From NCBI RefSeq assembly GCF_040712315.1, contig NC_134016.1:3449501-3513500 (forward strand): a DNA stretch of 64,000 nt. The letters run 5' to 3'. The notes under the pieces were generated by a model, which worked only from the letters and a program-made list of their open reading frames with translations, was not told the DNA's origin and searched no databases. Origin of the DNA: Castanea sativa. Lineage: Eukaryota; Streptophyta; Magnoliopsida; Fagales; Fagaceae. Shown here in pieces: positions 1-10,400 of this stretch; position 1 is the stretch's first letter; each line of letters begins with the position of its first letter. The position numbers and the translations under genes are program-made.

Positions 1-453
1 TCCTAGCTATGTTGAATTTTCGAGATCATGCTCCAGATGATTCCCAAAGACTTCAATCAAACCGTGTGGCCAAATAACCTCCTAGATAGCTTCAATCATA
101 GCCATGTATTCCACTTCACTGGTTAATAATACAATAGTTGACTGCAGTATCAACCTCCAACTCACTGGAGGTCAACCTCTAGCTTCAGAGTAGAACAAAG
201 ATTATCCAGATCTTCTCCAGCATAGTCTGAATCAACATATCCAGCTAAATGTCTTCCAACAGATTCATCTCTCAAACTTCAAACCCAAATCAGCATTCCC
301 AAAATACATCTCAAGATCCATTAACTTGTGAATGACCATTATCCTAATCTTGCACATAGCAACTAGGTTCCACATTGACAGCTTGAGAAATGTTGGGCCG
401 AGACAATGAGTGCATACTACTGCATATGCAAGGCTGCCAACCAAGCCAACCAA
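1..453 (-). mobile_element. Ty1/copia pol relic (end of RT to RNase H), cut by the window edge
   Basis: Read on the minus strand, broken frames give pieces of a copia polyprotein in the right order: GSLAYAVVCT at 409-438 (family GSLxYAxVCTRPD), GYVDSDYAGEDLD at about 203-241 (RNase H, with its catalytic Asp), and EVEYMAM at about 100-117 (family EAEYxA). Frames change and stop codons interrupt, so it is dead. A longer relic of the same element lies at 56,290-57,010 in the same place relative to the other NLR module, so this insertion predates the module duplication. It is unrelated in sequence to the younger copia element at 6,928-11,951. Confidence 0.75.
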
Positions 454-3400
454 ATCTGTATTAGAGCTTCTGCTATCACAACAATAACATCACAAGGTAC
501 ACAAAAACACACAAAAGACATTTCTTTATGTTCTACAATTCAATGGTTAAACCGAATGACAAAGGATAAGGCATTAAATAACACTAGTTATTCTTTTACA
601 AGTAAAATATGACGTAAAAACAGTAACAATGACAGAAGGTATACCTTTAGTATCTAAGTCAGGTCTTAGAGAACTCATCTGTTGTTGCGGCAGATAAGGT
701 TACCTATTTTCCAGATTGGAGGCTTATATACATGCAGCAATGATTCCTCTACTGACCAATACACTTCAAATTCAGATGCAATTGCCATTAGCTTTTGATG
801 TTTTCCAAGATATCAGCCCAACGAATTGAAAAGCAGAACAGCACTAATGAATGAGTATCAGCAATTGACATCAGCTTTCGACAAGTGAAGTTTAAATTTA
901 GTTGAGATTGTAGCAAATCAGACAACTTCGGGACCTGTATAAACAAATATTCAACATAAATTTAACCAGGAGAAGAATATAATAAAATGTGCTAGTGGAT
1001 GCTTTGGGTTACAAGATACAGTAACACAGTTATTAATAGCAAAGCTTAAAGCTCAAAATGTTGACTAGGCATAAAGTTGTTCGGTCTTGTTTAGAAATTA
1101 GCAGCTATCACAGCTTCATTTTGGGGTAGACTGTAAAATTAGTAATGTAAGACATTTTAGATTTAGCATTCATGCTAGTATGTTCTATCTTTTTCCAAGA
1201 AAACTGCATATTGCCTTGTAAAAAAAAAAAAAATGAAAACTGTATACTGTATCATGTTTCAACTTATCACTGACAGTGAGGCTTTTAGTGTAGGAGCTAC
1301 AACTGAAATTGGATTAAAACACAGTAAGAAATTTTAGTCATGACTGACTTCATTGATGGAAATTTTAAGTCATATGTCTGAGTAATACAATCAATTCTAA
1401 ACCTAATGGTACTAATTGAATAATTGCAAATAAGAGTCAAATTACAGAGATATATGTTCATTGCCTTACCCACGCAGTGTAGGCTAGTTATTTTAGAACT
1501 TTTGAATGAACTAGATCGCCCAAGCAGCATATCCTCTTAGTTAAGACAGCAAGACCGATGAGAAGAGAAGACTGTAACAGACAAGTGAAACTCAATTAAG
1601 AGAAGCTAGTATTATAAAATGTAATATGGCTTACCAAAAATTGTGTGAACTTGATATCAGACATAAAATTAAATTTGCTAGTGGGTTGTTTAGGCTACAA
1701 GATAAAGTAACAGAGTTATTAATAGTAAAGCTTAAGTCTCAATATATTGACCAGGCATAAAGTTGTTCAGCCTTGATTAGCAATTAGCAACTATCACTGC
1801 AAAATTAGTTTATGTAAGCAATTTAGATTTAGCTTTCATACATGTATGTTCTATCTTTTTCCAGGAAAACTACATACTGTATCTTGCTTCAACTATTCAT
1901 TGACAATAAGGTTTTTAGGGTAGGAACTACAACTTTTTTTTTTTTAATAAGTAATAAACTTTATTGAGACCAAAATAGAATCACCTGAAGTATACAGTTC
2001 GTTATTAAAATTATATAATAGCACAGTAAGATATTTTTGTCATGATTGACTTAATTAATAGAGGTTTTTAGCTCGTATTTCTGAGTAATACAATTAATTA
2101 ATTTTTTTTTAAATGGTACTAATTGATTGCAAATAAGAGTCAACTTACAGAAACATATGTTCATTACCATATCCAGTCACTGTAGGCTAGTATCCTTCAA
2201 ACTCTTGTATGAATTGGAGCACCCAAACAGGTTGGCCACTCAGTCAAGATAACAAGATTGACAAGAACAGAAGGCTGTAACAGATGTGTAAAAATTCATA
2301 AATGAAGCTAGTATGTTAAATTTCTCTGGCAAAGATATGTAGAAGTGATTTTCTGTGGAACAATTTTGACAATCAATCAAGCTTGCAAGATGGCTAACCA
2401 CCAAATTCATACCTTAGCAACCATTGAAGTGTTGTAGTCACTAGAACAAAGGGCTCTAAGTGAGGCCATAATAACAGAATAAGATTTGATAGGTGGATGA
2501 ACTGTTAGGAATCTGTGTAGCTAATTTTGGTTAGCATTGTCCACAATCAATTTCAAGGAATCTAACCAACTTATTCACAAGGAACATAGCTTACCAAAAT
2601 GCAGAAATTTAAAAAGCTTTTAAGAAGCCACCATTGTCATGAATATGTGTAGCTTCTCAAGTGGCAAGTTCATTGTAATTGTACCAGCCCAATTGAAACA
2701 AGAATATGCTATCCTGCCACACTGTTGGAGTATGTCATGGATCTTGCCCTCTTCTAATTGGTTAGGGGAGTCATCAAAATCTTTTGGGAGAGTGGCCATT
2801 CACTGTTTTTATATCCATAATCATACATGACTTAATGTGTAAAACTTTCAGATCATTTCTGAGTAACAAAATGAAATTTTAAAGCAAATGGTAATTTTTG
2901 AATAATAGCCAATAAAAGTTATATATGTCCATTACCTTATCTGCTTACTATTAAGAACTGTTCTTCCAACACGTTCATGAATTGAAGCATCCAAAACCAA
3001 TTGGCCCTTTTGTTAAGGAAAAGCTTACAAGAAGAGAAGAACAAAACTGACATTAATTAAAGCTAGAAAGATATGAAGAAGAAATTATTTGGGCAGATAT
3101 ATACCTTAGAGTGCAGTAAAGTTCAGATTTTGATGAAAGAAGAGGTCCCTAGGTTAACCAACCATAAACCAGAAAAAAAAATAAGATTCAATGGGTGGAT
3201 GACATACTGGAATTCAGTTTATTAGAAAAGATCCACTGCTAAGTACATAGGAGATAGAAGAAACCATGGTGTAAAAGCTGGAAAACTTGGACTCACTTGA
3301 TATTTTGTTGGTTGACAAAGGTAGTAGTGCTATCATGTACAGTAAACTTGTAGACATTTGTAGATATAGATGCAATGTTAGTCCAATTGGCCAGCAACCA

Positions 3401-4976
3401 GAAATTTCACACAGGTTAAAACGAAGATGGCTTACCAAAAATTTGAAACTTGATATCAGACATAAAATGAAAAGATGCTCTCTTTTGACTTGAATCTCAA
3501 GTTGTTCCTCTTTCTTGGGGACATTAAACATGTCATTTACAGACAAGTCAAATGATAGAATTTCACAGCGCTTTGCTCAAATCCTTTGTCAGCTGTTTGA
3601 AGTTTGAAGGGAATGAAATAGATTGAGAGCCTGTTGATCAAATGTGACCTTTTATTTGGAACATTGAAAAATAACTGGCAACTTTAAATTAACGAGGCAT
3701 TCCACCACATCCAGTGCTGGTAGAAATTCTGGCTTCTTGCAACTGTAAACAAACAGATGATGTATAAATGAAAGGTTCCCCAAATACAGAAGAAAAAAAT
3801 TCCATTCTTTCTAATTTGTGGTTTTAGCTATTAATTATTATGCTGCTGTGTATTAAAGTAGATGAGGCAGAGACTTGAGGTAAGCATAAAATCCCTAAGC
3901 ATTTAGCCTTGTTCAACAGAAATCCTATGTTCATTCCAATGCATAGATGATGCATAAGAAGAAATAAAAATGAGCAGCGTAAAAAAAGATAAATTAATAA
4001 AACCTTCAAGAATCCAACTTCAATGACAATCATAACATGTGCAGGGTCCTCAAGCTCTAACTGCCATCAATTTGCCACAAAAATTGAACCTAACAAAGAA
4101 GAATGAATTTTAAATGGGCTATTAGGAGATAAAGTATGGTGCCCAACTTATTAAGTTCAATTATCTTCACAAACAAAGCCATCTTGTTCTATTTCATTTG
4201 ATCACAGTTTTTATAAATTCAAGAAATCTAGTAAGCACACAAAATAGAGAAATCTGAAGGTTACCTTTACTTAATACGGACACCTCAGAAGAGAAGAATA
4301 TGAGATTGGAGGAAACTCACAAATTTTAATTAACTTCAACAAGATAGGAATCAAATTAACACCCTGGCATTTCCAGCTATTTAACCACTCTGGCAGCAAA
4401 CAGTACGAAATATTCAGCTTTTCTTGTAAAGTGAGCATTAGATGGTAGTAAATTCTAATAAATTTCCACCCACTTTGGCAGACCTTCCACTTAGCTAACA
4501 ACAGAGAGCATCTCTATTGGCATGGATTGCACTTCTTCCATAATTTGCTCCAGAAATCAGCCATCTTGTTCCCTAAAATTCAGCTCTTCATGAAAGGAAG
4601 AGTTGCCCCAAAAGTCTAGCAAAGCGTTAAGATCGTCCGAATATGATACCTTCACCAATGGATATATATATTATTAGGTGTCAAAGTTTTAATCGATTTG
4701 AATATTATTAGGTCTCTGCAAGAAGAATAGAGAATGCAGAGTACCACCAATGGCTATATATATATATACACACACACACTACGCTTGCTGCTTTCACAAG
4801 GTTTAGCTAGAAAGATGTTGGCTTTAGCTTTCTTATTCACTCACAAATTTTTTTAACCGTCGCAGATGTTATAAATCTTGATTTTAAAGATTAGATATCA
4901 TGTATAGAATGCAATAGAAACAAAGACAAAGGAACAGGTTACCTATCAATAACGGTCAAAGCAGATGAGTCAAATC
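454..4976. repeat. NLR 3'-flanking module, copy A
   Basis: This stretch has no recognisable gene. It matches 57,011-61,200 almost throughout, for example the segment at 2,639-2,830 against 58,538-58,732. It lies directly downstream of the minus-strand NLR A. Many segments contain minus-strand donor-like sequences (plus-strand cttac or ttacc), so untranslated exons of the NLR could lie here, but no open frame supports coding exons. Short ATG frames in it are not conserved as proteins. Confidence 0.7.
985..2318. repeat. Diverged tandem duplication, two units of about 690 bp
   Basis: Unit 1 is about 985-1,614 and unit 2 about 1,671-2,318. Both begin with gctagtgg and run through a shared block (acagagttattaatag, then cataaagttgttc) to a shared gaagctagtat end. 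The corresponding place in copy B (57,495-58,160) has a single unit. A further weakly similar unit lies at about 2,930-3,070. This is a local expansion specific to copy A, or a loss in B. Confidence 0.7.
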
Positions 4977-5030
4977 TCCCCAAGTAGGATTTGAACCTAC
5001 AACCAATCTGTTAACGGCGACCACTTTACC
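4977..5030 (-). pseudogene. Organelle-type trnN(GUU) relic, copy A, 5' part deleted
   Basis: The minus strand carries the T arm (stem GTAGG/CCTAC), the anticodon region with GTT, and the 3' acceptor half of a plastid or plastid-derived mitochondrial tRNA-Asn. Homology stops at 5,030, where copy B has a further stretch of about 185 bp including the rest of the tRNA. Nuclear cytosolic tRNA-Asn has a different sequence, so this is transferred organelle DNA, already broken. Confidence 0.7.
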
Positions 5031-5389
5031 TGAACTTGTTTTTCACATTAACGCATTTCAGTTCTCTCCCCAGTTTATTAAAACCACGAAATAACCTACA
5101 AGCACATAAATTTATATCTGGTTCGTTAAAAAAAATGTTTACTAGAAAAGAAGAGGAGATAAGGTTTAGATGGAATTACCCCATTAGTTCGGTATAATTG
5201 GAATACGGGCAATGTTGGGCCATTTTTTCTGTGACTGGGGATGCCGAAAACTTTAATCTCTTGATGATGGTCTATTTGGGAAAGTGAAAAGAGGAATAAA
5301 GAAATTAGGGTTGACTATGAATAATAATATATATAATTTGTTCATTCAAAGGAGAGTATATGAGAAGAGGATTTGAGGTATCAGAAAAC
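5031..5389. repeat. Proximal 3' flank of NLR A
   Basis: There is no gene here. The last part (about 5,270-5,389) is closely shared with 61,680-61,802 and 63,430-63,523, just past the stop codon of the three NLR 3' ends. It probably includes the NLR 3' untranslated region. I see no clear polyadenylation signal that stands out from the AT-rich background. Confidence 0.5.
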
Positions 5390-6927
5390 TTACATGTCTA
5401 TCTTTGGAATGTGGGCAATCTTCAACCACTCTTCCCCGCTTTTCTTTGCACATCTTTCCTCTAACTTGGAGCAACACCAAATATGTAGTTCTTCTAATTT
5501 GATGAGGCGTGTTGTGGTTGTGGGCAGATGCGTCAGGTTATTGCACCAGTCAATTTCGAGTTTTTTAAGGGAAGAAAAGTCGCCCAACCACTCAGGTAAA
5601 GATTCTATTCCATAAAAACTTTGGATAACCAGAGTTTCAAGTGCAGTGAACTGTTGAATTTCGCCCGGGAGAGAGTTGAGTTTATCCCACCCTTCCAAGC
5701 GTAAATATTCGAGCGTCGTATGAGAGTGTTGGGTGAAATTGAGACTGGGAAAAACATCCAGCTCCTCACAACACTCACCAATCTCCAATCTCTTCAAGCA
5801 TTTTAATGACCCCTCTGGCAGACGCGTGATGTTGCTGCAACTTTGAATTTCTAAACGGGTAAGAAAGCACAACTCTCCTAGATCTAGAATTGATTTGAGA
5901 TTATCACACCTGTAGATCTTTAATTGGGCAAGAGAATGGCATTCTTGTAGATCTGGAATTGATTTGAGATTATCACAATACCTGATATCTAATTGCGCAA
6001 GAGAATAGCATCCTTGTAGATCTGGAATTGATTCGAGCTTAGGACACGCGCAGATAACTAATTGGGCAAGAGAATGGCGTCCTTGTAGATCTGGAATTGA
6101 TTTGAGATTATCACAATCGTAGACATCTAATTGCGCAAGAGAACGGCATCCTTGTAGATCTGGAATTGATTCGAGCTTACGACACCCATGGATAACTAAT
6201 TCGGCAAGAGAATGGCATTCTTGTAGATCTGAAATTGATTTGAGATTATCACACGCGTAGATCTTTAATTGCGCAAGAGAATGGAATTCTTGTAGATCTG
6301 GAAGTGATTTCAAATCAGGACAAGCACATATATACAATTCTGAGAGAGACGTACATAATTCTAGCTGAGATAGAACTTCAAAACCACACTCGAATATATC
6401 CAAGCAGCGTAGACCTTGTATAAGTGGAAAACACTTCAGCTTAGGACAATTATGTATTGTCAGCTCCTCGAGGGAAATGAGGAGTTGCGAGGGGTCCCAT
6501 ATATAACTCAGTTCCCCACAATCAGATATGCAGAGTGATTGGATAGAGGTACAGAAAAGTCGCCCTGGCGCAAAAGTATGTCCTGACACTCCAGAAATAT
6601 CGGCGGACTTGAGCGTGGTAAGATTGCTGCTAATCCTTTCCAAAGCCGTGTTGTTGTCTCCTACAATCTTTAATTTCTGTAGAAATGGAAAATGACATGG
6701 GGCACTCTTCAGTTGCATACAATATTCAATGGTCAACTCCTCAAGGCAAGGAAACACTTCACATGCTGATGTCACCTCCGGTGCATCCTTCCACTCCACT
6801 AGTTTGTACATATATCCAATTCTGAGTGTTCTTAATTTTGGGAACAATGCATCACTGCACGTGCCGTAAAACTCAACTCCAATACATGTCACGTCACCCA
6901 TTTCGCGTATTTCTAGAGCCTTAAGGC
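5390..6927 (-). pseudogene. NLR A, 3' LRR segment (downstream of the copia insertion)
   Basis: One uninterrupted frame runs from the copia boundary (SLKALEIREM) through MGDVTCIGVEFYG, a standard mid-LRR motif of RGA-like CNLs, to the stop at 5,390-5,392 after KIAHIPKIDM. It holds about 20 LRRs, including seven 23-residue repeats described separately. Codon use and repeat structure look undamaged, so this part decayed little after the gene was disabled. Its C-terminal 120 residues are closely matched by copies B and C at 61,803 and 63,524. The stop TAA lies inside the sequence GTAAGT. Confidence 0.88.
5872..6354 (-). repeat. Seven tandem 69-bp LRR units
   Basis: Units start at 5,872, 5,941, 6,010, 6,079, 6,148, 6,217 and 6,286, exactly 69 bp apart, each coding for 23 residues of the type SLAQLxIxxCDNLKSIPDLQ. 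Two subtypes alternate in the middle (CDNLKSI and CxKLESI), so nearest relatives are two units apart and the higher-order period is 138 bp. Near identity at DNA level, including third positions, points to recent unequal exchange inside the gene. Confidence 0.92.
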
Positions 6928-7408
6928 TGAAAAGGAAGATGAAAAGCTTGAAAGAAAAAAACGGAAGTTGAGAGAAAAAAAACTGTAATGGAGAATTCTA
7001 GAAATTGTATTCAAGATGCTCAAATGAAAAATTACATGCAACTCTATTTATATAGCTCCTATAATTGAACACGTGATATCTAACTATAACAAACTATCCT
7101 AATCTCACGGAATAAATATCTGTTTTGTTACAGAAAATATCTAGAAGAAAAGATCACAATGACTTCTACTGCAGAACACTGAAGCAGAGCTACGGAAGAA
7201 AGAAGACCAAGCCTGAAGCATTAAATCAAAACGTCGTCGTGTCAGTAAATGAGAAACAGTGACGTCTTGAGTCATAAAGAGCATGGTCTTCACTTATCCA
7301 AACGATGCCGTTTATTTATAAAGGAAACGACACCGCTTGGTAAGTTACTGTTATCTAGCTGTTGCAATGGGATTTGGTAAATCGGGCAATGAATGTCTTC
7401 CTCTTTCA
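6928..7408 (-). repeat. Copia 3' LTR, full length (481 bp)
   Basis: On the minus strand it starts TGAAAGAGG directly after the polypurine tract and ends CTTTTCA next to host sequence. It contains a TATA-like CTATATAAATAG at 7,044-7,055, so U3/R is expected to switch at about 7,020-7,025. Positions 6,928-7,008 match the 5' LTR remnant. A second AT-rich TATA-like motif lies near 7,311-7,321. Confidence 0.88.
7044..7055 (-). promoter_or_regulatory. TATA box of the copia LTR (U3)
   Basis: The minus-strand motif CTATATAAATAG is the best TATA match in the LTR. The 5' LTR remnant at the other end of the element does not include the corresponding region, so the element lacks its own promoter upstream of gag-pol. 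Confidence 0.55.
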
Positions 7409-10400
7409 TCCCCCCTCAAAATCAAGGGGGCAAGAGACACCATGATTTTGGAGCGCAAGAACTGAAATCGAGCAGTAGGAAGACTCTTAGTAAACACATC
7501 TGCAAGTTGATCAGCCGTGACGATGAATTTGACCTGAAGGTCTTTGCGAAGCACACGATCACGAATGAAGTGATAATCCACTTCAATATGCTTCGTTCTG
7601 GCGTGAAAGACAGGATTAGAAGCTATGGCAAGGGCAGAGATGTTATCACACCAAAGCTTGGGAGGAGAAGAAAGGAAAATGCCCAAATCCTTCAATAATT
7701 GACGAAGCCAACAAAGTTCAGCAGCGGTGGAAGCAAGTGCACGATATTCCGACTCAGTTGAAGAACGAGATACAGTGAGTTGCTTCTTAGCACTCCAAGT
7801 AATAGGGTTGTACCCCAAATAGACCAAGTAACCCGTGGTTGAACGCCTATCATAGGGATCACCAGCCCAATCCGAGTCAGAAAAGGCTGAAAGAGACAAA
7901 GGACCAGGTTGGAGGAAGATGCCATAGTCCATAGTGCCATTGAGATACCTGAGAATACGCTTAGCAGCAATGAGATGCACATCAGTGGGTTTGGACATAA
8001 ACTGGCAAACTTGATGCACAGCGAAGCTGAGATCAGGGCGAGTAAATGTCAAGTAATGCAACGAACCCACCAAGCTACGATAAGGATGGGGATCTGCTAG
8101 CAATGAACCTTCATTAGGCACAAGTCTCATGTGAGGAGCACAAGGAGTACTGACAGGCTTAGAAGTAAGCATATTGTGCCGTGCAAGAAGATCATGAGCA
8201 TACTTGGCTTGATTCAAAAACAATCCTTTAGCAGTTCTTGTGATCTGAAGACCCAAAAAGTAGTGAAGATCACCAAGGTCCATGAGCTCAAAAGCGTGGC
8301 TAAGTTGCTGAATAAGAGCATTGAGAAAGGAAGGGTTGTTGCCAGTAAGAACAATATCATCCACATAGACAAGAAGATAAACCAGAATTTTGCCTTGTCT
8401 AAAAATGAAAAGAGAGGAATCAGCAAGTGAGGCATGAAATCCCAGATGAAGCAACTGAGTGGAGAATCTGTCAAACCAGGCACGAGGGGCCTGCTTGAGG
8501 CCATAGAGTGATTTATGGAGCTTGCAAACATAGTTAGGGTGGATGGGATCAATGTACCCTGGAGGTTGAACCATGTGAACCTCCTCTTTAAGTAGACCAT
8601 GAAGGAAAGCATTCCTGACATCAAGCTGCCGTAGAGGCCAATTGAAGTGGACAGGCAAAGAGAGAATAATCCTTATTGTAGGAGGTTTGATGACAGGACT
8701 GAATGTTTCCTCAAAATCCACACCATACTGTTGATGAAACCCCTTAGCAACCAGACGAGCTTTATACCTACTAATAGAACCATCACTGTTGTGTTTGAGC
8801 TTAAACACCCATTTGCAACCAACAACATTTTGAGAGGATGATGGAGGAACCAAACTCCAAGTACCCTGCCTCTGTAAGGCCTCAAACTCCTCATCCATGG
8901 CAGAACACCATTGAGGAAATTGAGCGGCAACCTTGTATGTAGGAGGCTCAGTAAGGGTATAGTCAATGGGGGTAGGTTTGGCAGCATAGGCTTTTGGTTT
9001 GGAAATGCCAGCCTTAGATCTAGTAACCATGGGATGGGTATTAGTGGTAGGAATGACAACTGGTGGAACAATATCTGGTGACCGGGATGCAGTAGACAAA
9101 GACTCAGTAATAATGGAAGCAGTGGAAGGAGGAATGGTATGTGGCATTTCTGCAAGAGGTGTATTGCTAGTGGGTGATATTTGTGCATTAGGTGCGGATA
9201 ATTGTGATACTGGAGCAGGAGTAATGGACTGTGTTAGTAGTGAATCAGAGGATTGTGACAACAGTGGTGCAAGGACAGGAGCAGTGGGATAGGATGTGTG
9301 AATAGATGGTGGAGAGGTATGTAAGAGATAGGACAGCCAGGCAGGAAAAGTGGAAAATTGAGAAGTAGCAGCCGAATTTGAGAGACCAATGGATAAAGAA
9401 GAGACCTCAGAACCCAAGAATTCATTCTCATTAAACAATACATGCCGAGAAAGATATATTTTATGAGAAGAGGGTTCATAACAGATGTAACCTTTGGAAT
9501 AGGCAGGGTAGCCAAGAAAGACACAAGGCTTAGTACGGGGCTGTAACTTGTGAGTATTATAGGGTTTAAGGAAAGGGAAGCATGTACAACCAAAGACCCG
9601 AAGGTGTGTGAGGTCTGGAACAGAATTGAACAAAAGTTCCCAAGGAGACCTGTTATGCAGATTGGGTGTAGGAAGCCGATTAATGATATGAGTTGCAGTG
9701 GCAACTGCATAAGACCAGTATGAGAGAGGTAGTTTTGAAAGAGATAACATAGTGAGTGAGCACTCAATAAGATGTCGGTGTTTTCTTTCAGCAACACCAT
9801 TTTGCTGTGGAGTGTGAGGACAAGAAAACTGATGGATAATGCCTTGAGAGGAACAAAACTCAGCAAAGGCTTTAGAGGAAAATTCTCCACCACCATCTGA
9901 CCTAAAAGTCTTAACTTTCAGATTAAGTTGAGATTCAACAGTGGTTTTGAAATGCTTAAAGATATTAAAAACATCTGATTTGAGTTTAAGCAAGTAAACC
10001 CATGTGAATTTAGTATAGTCATCAACAAGAACAAGATAATATTTGAAACCATTCTCAGAAATAATAGGAGCAGGACCCCATACATCACCATGAATAAGAG
10101 CAAGTGGTGCTGTAGATTGATTATTAGACTTAACAAAGGGAAGTCGATGCATTTTGCCACTAAGGCAATGCTTACAATGTGTTACAACATCAGAATTGAG
10201 CTTGAAAACATCAGAATGTTCAAGAACAGAAATGGCAGAATGTAAAACATTATCACTAGGATGACCTAGTCTATGGTGCCATAGCAACCATTTATTAGAC
10301 CTGCTAATATTAAAAGCTGAAGGTGAAGCTGTAGGAGCAGAATTGAATGAAGGATGGGTGAATGAAGAAGGCTTGACTTGAAGGTTTGAGTAGATAGGAT

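Noticed and set aside
4271..4501. 76-codon minus-strand frame with LLPEWLNSWKCQG, reminiscent of an LRR
   Set aside because: The counterparts near 60,470 and 62,450 do not keep the frame, and the rest has no LRR spacing. Possibly an untranslated exon or chance.
5872..6354. Regular 69-bp repeats resembling an array of spacers
   Set aside because: They are in frame LRR codons with no unique spacers between repeats. This is not a CRISPR array and none is expected in a plant.
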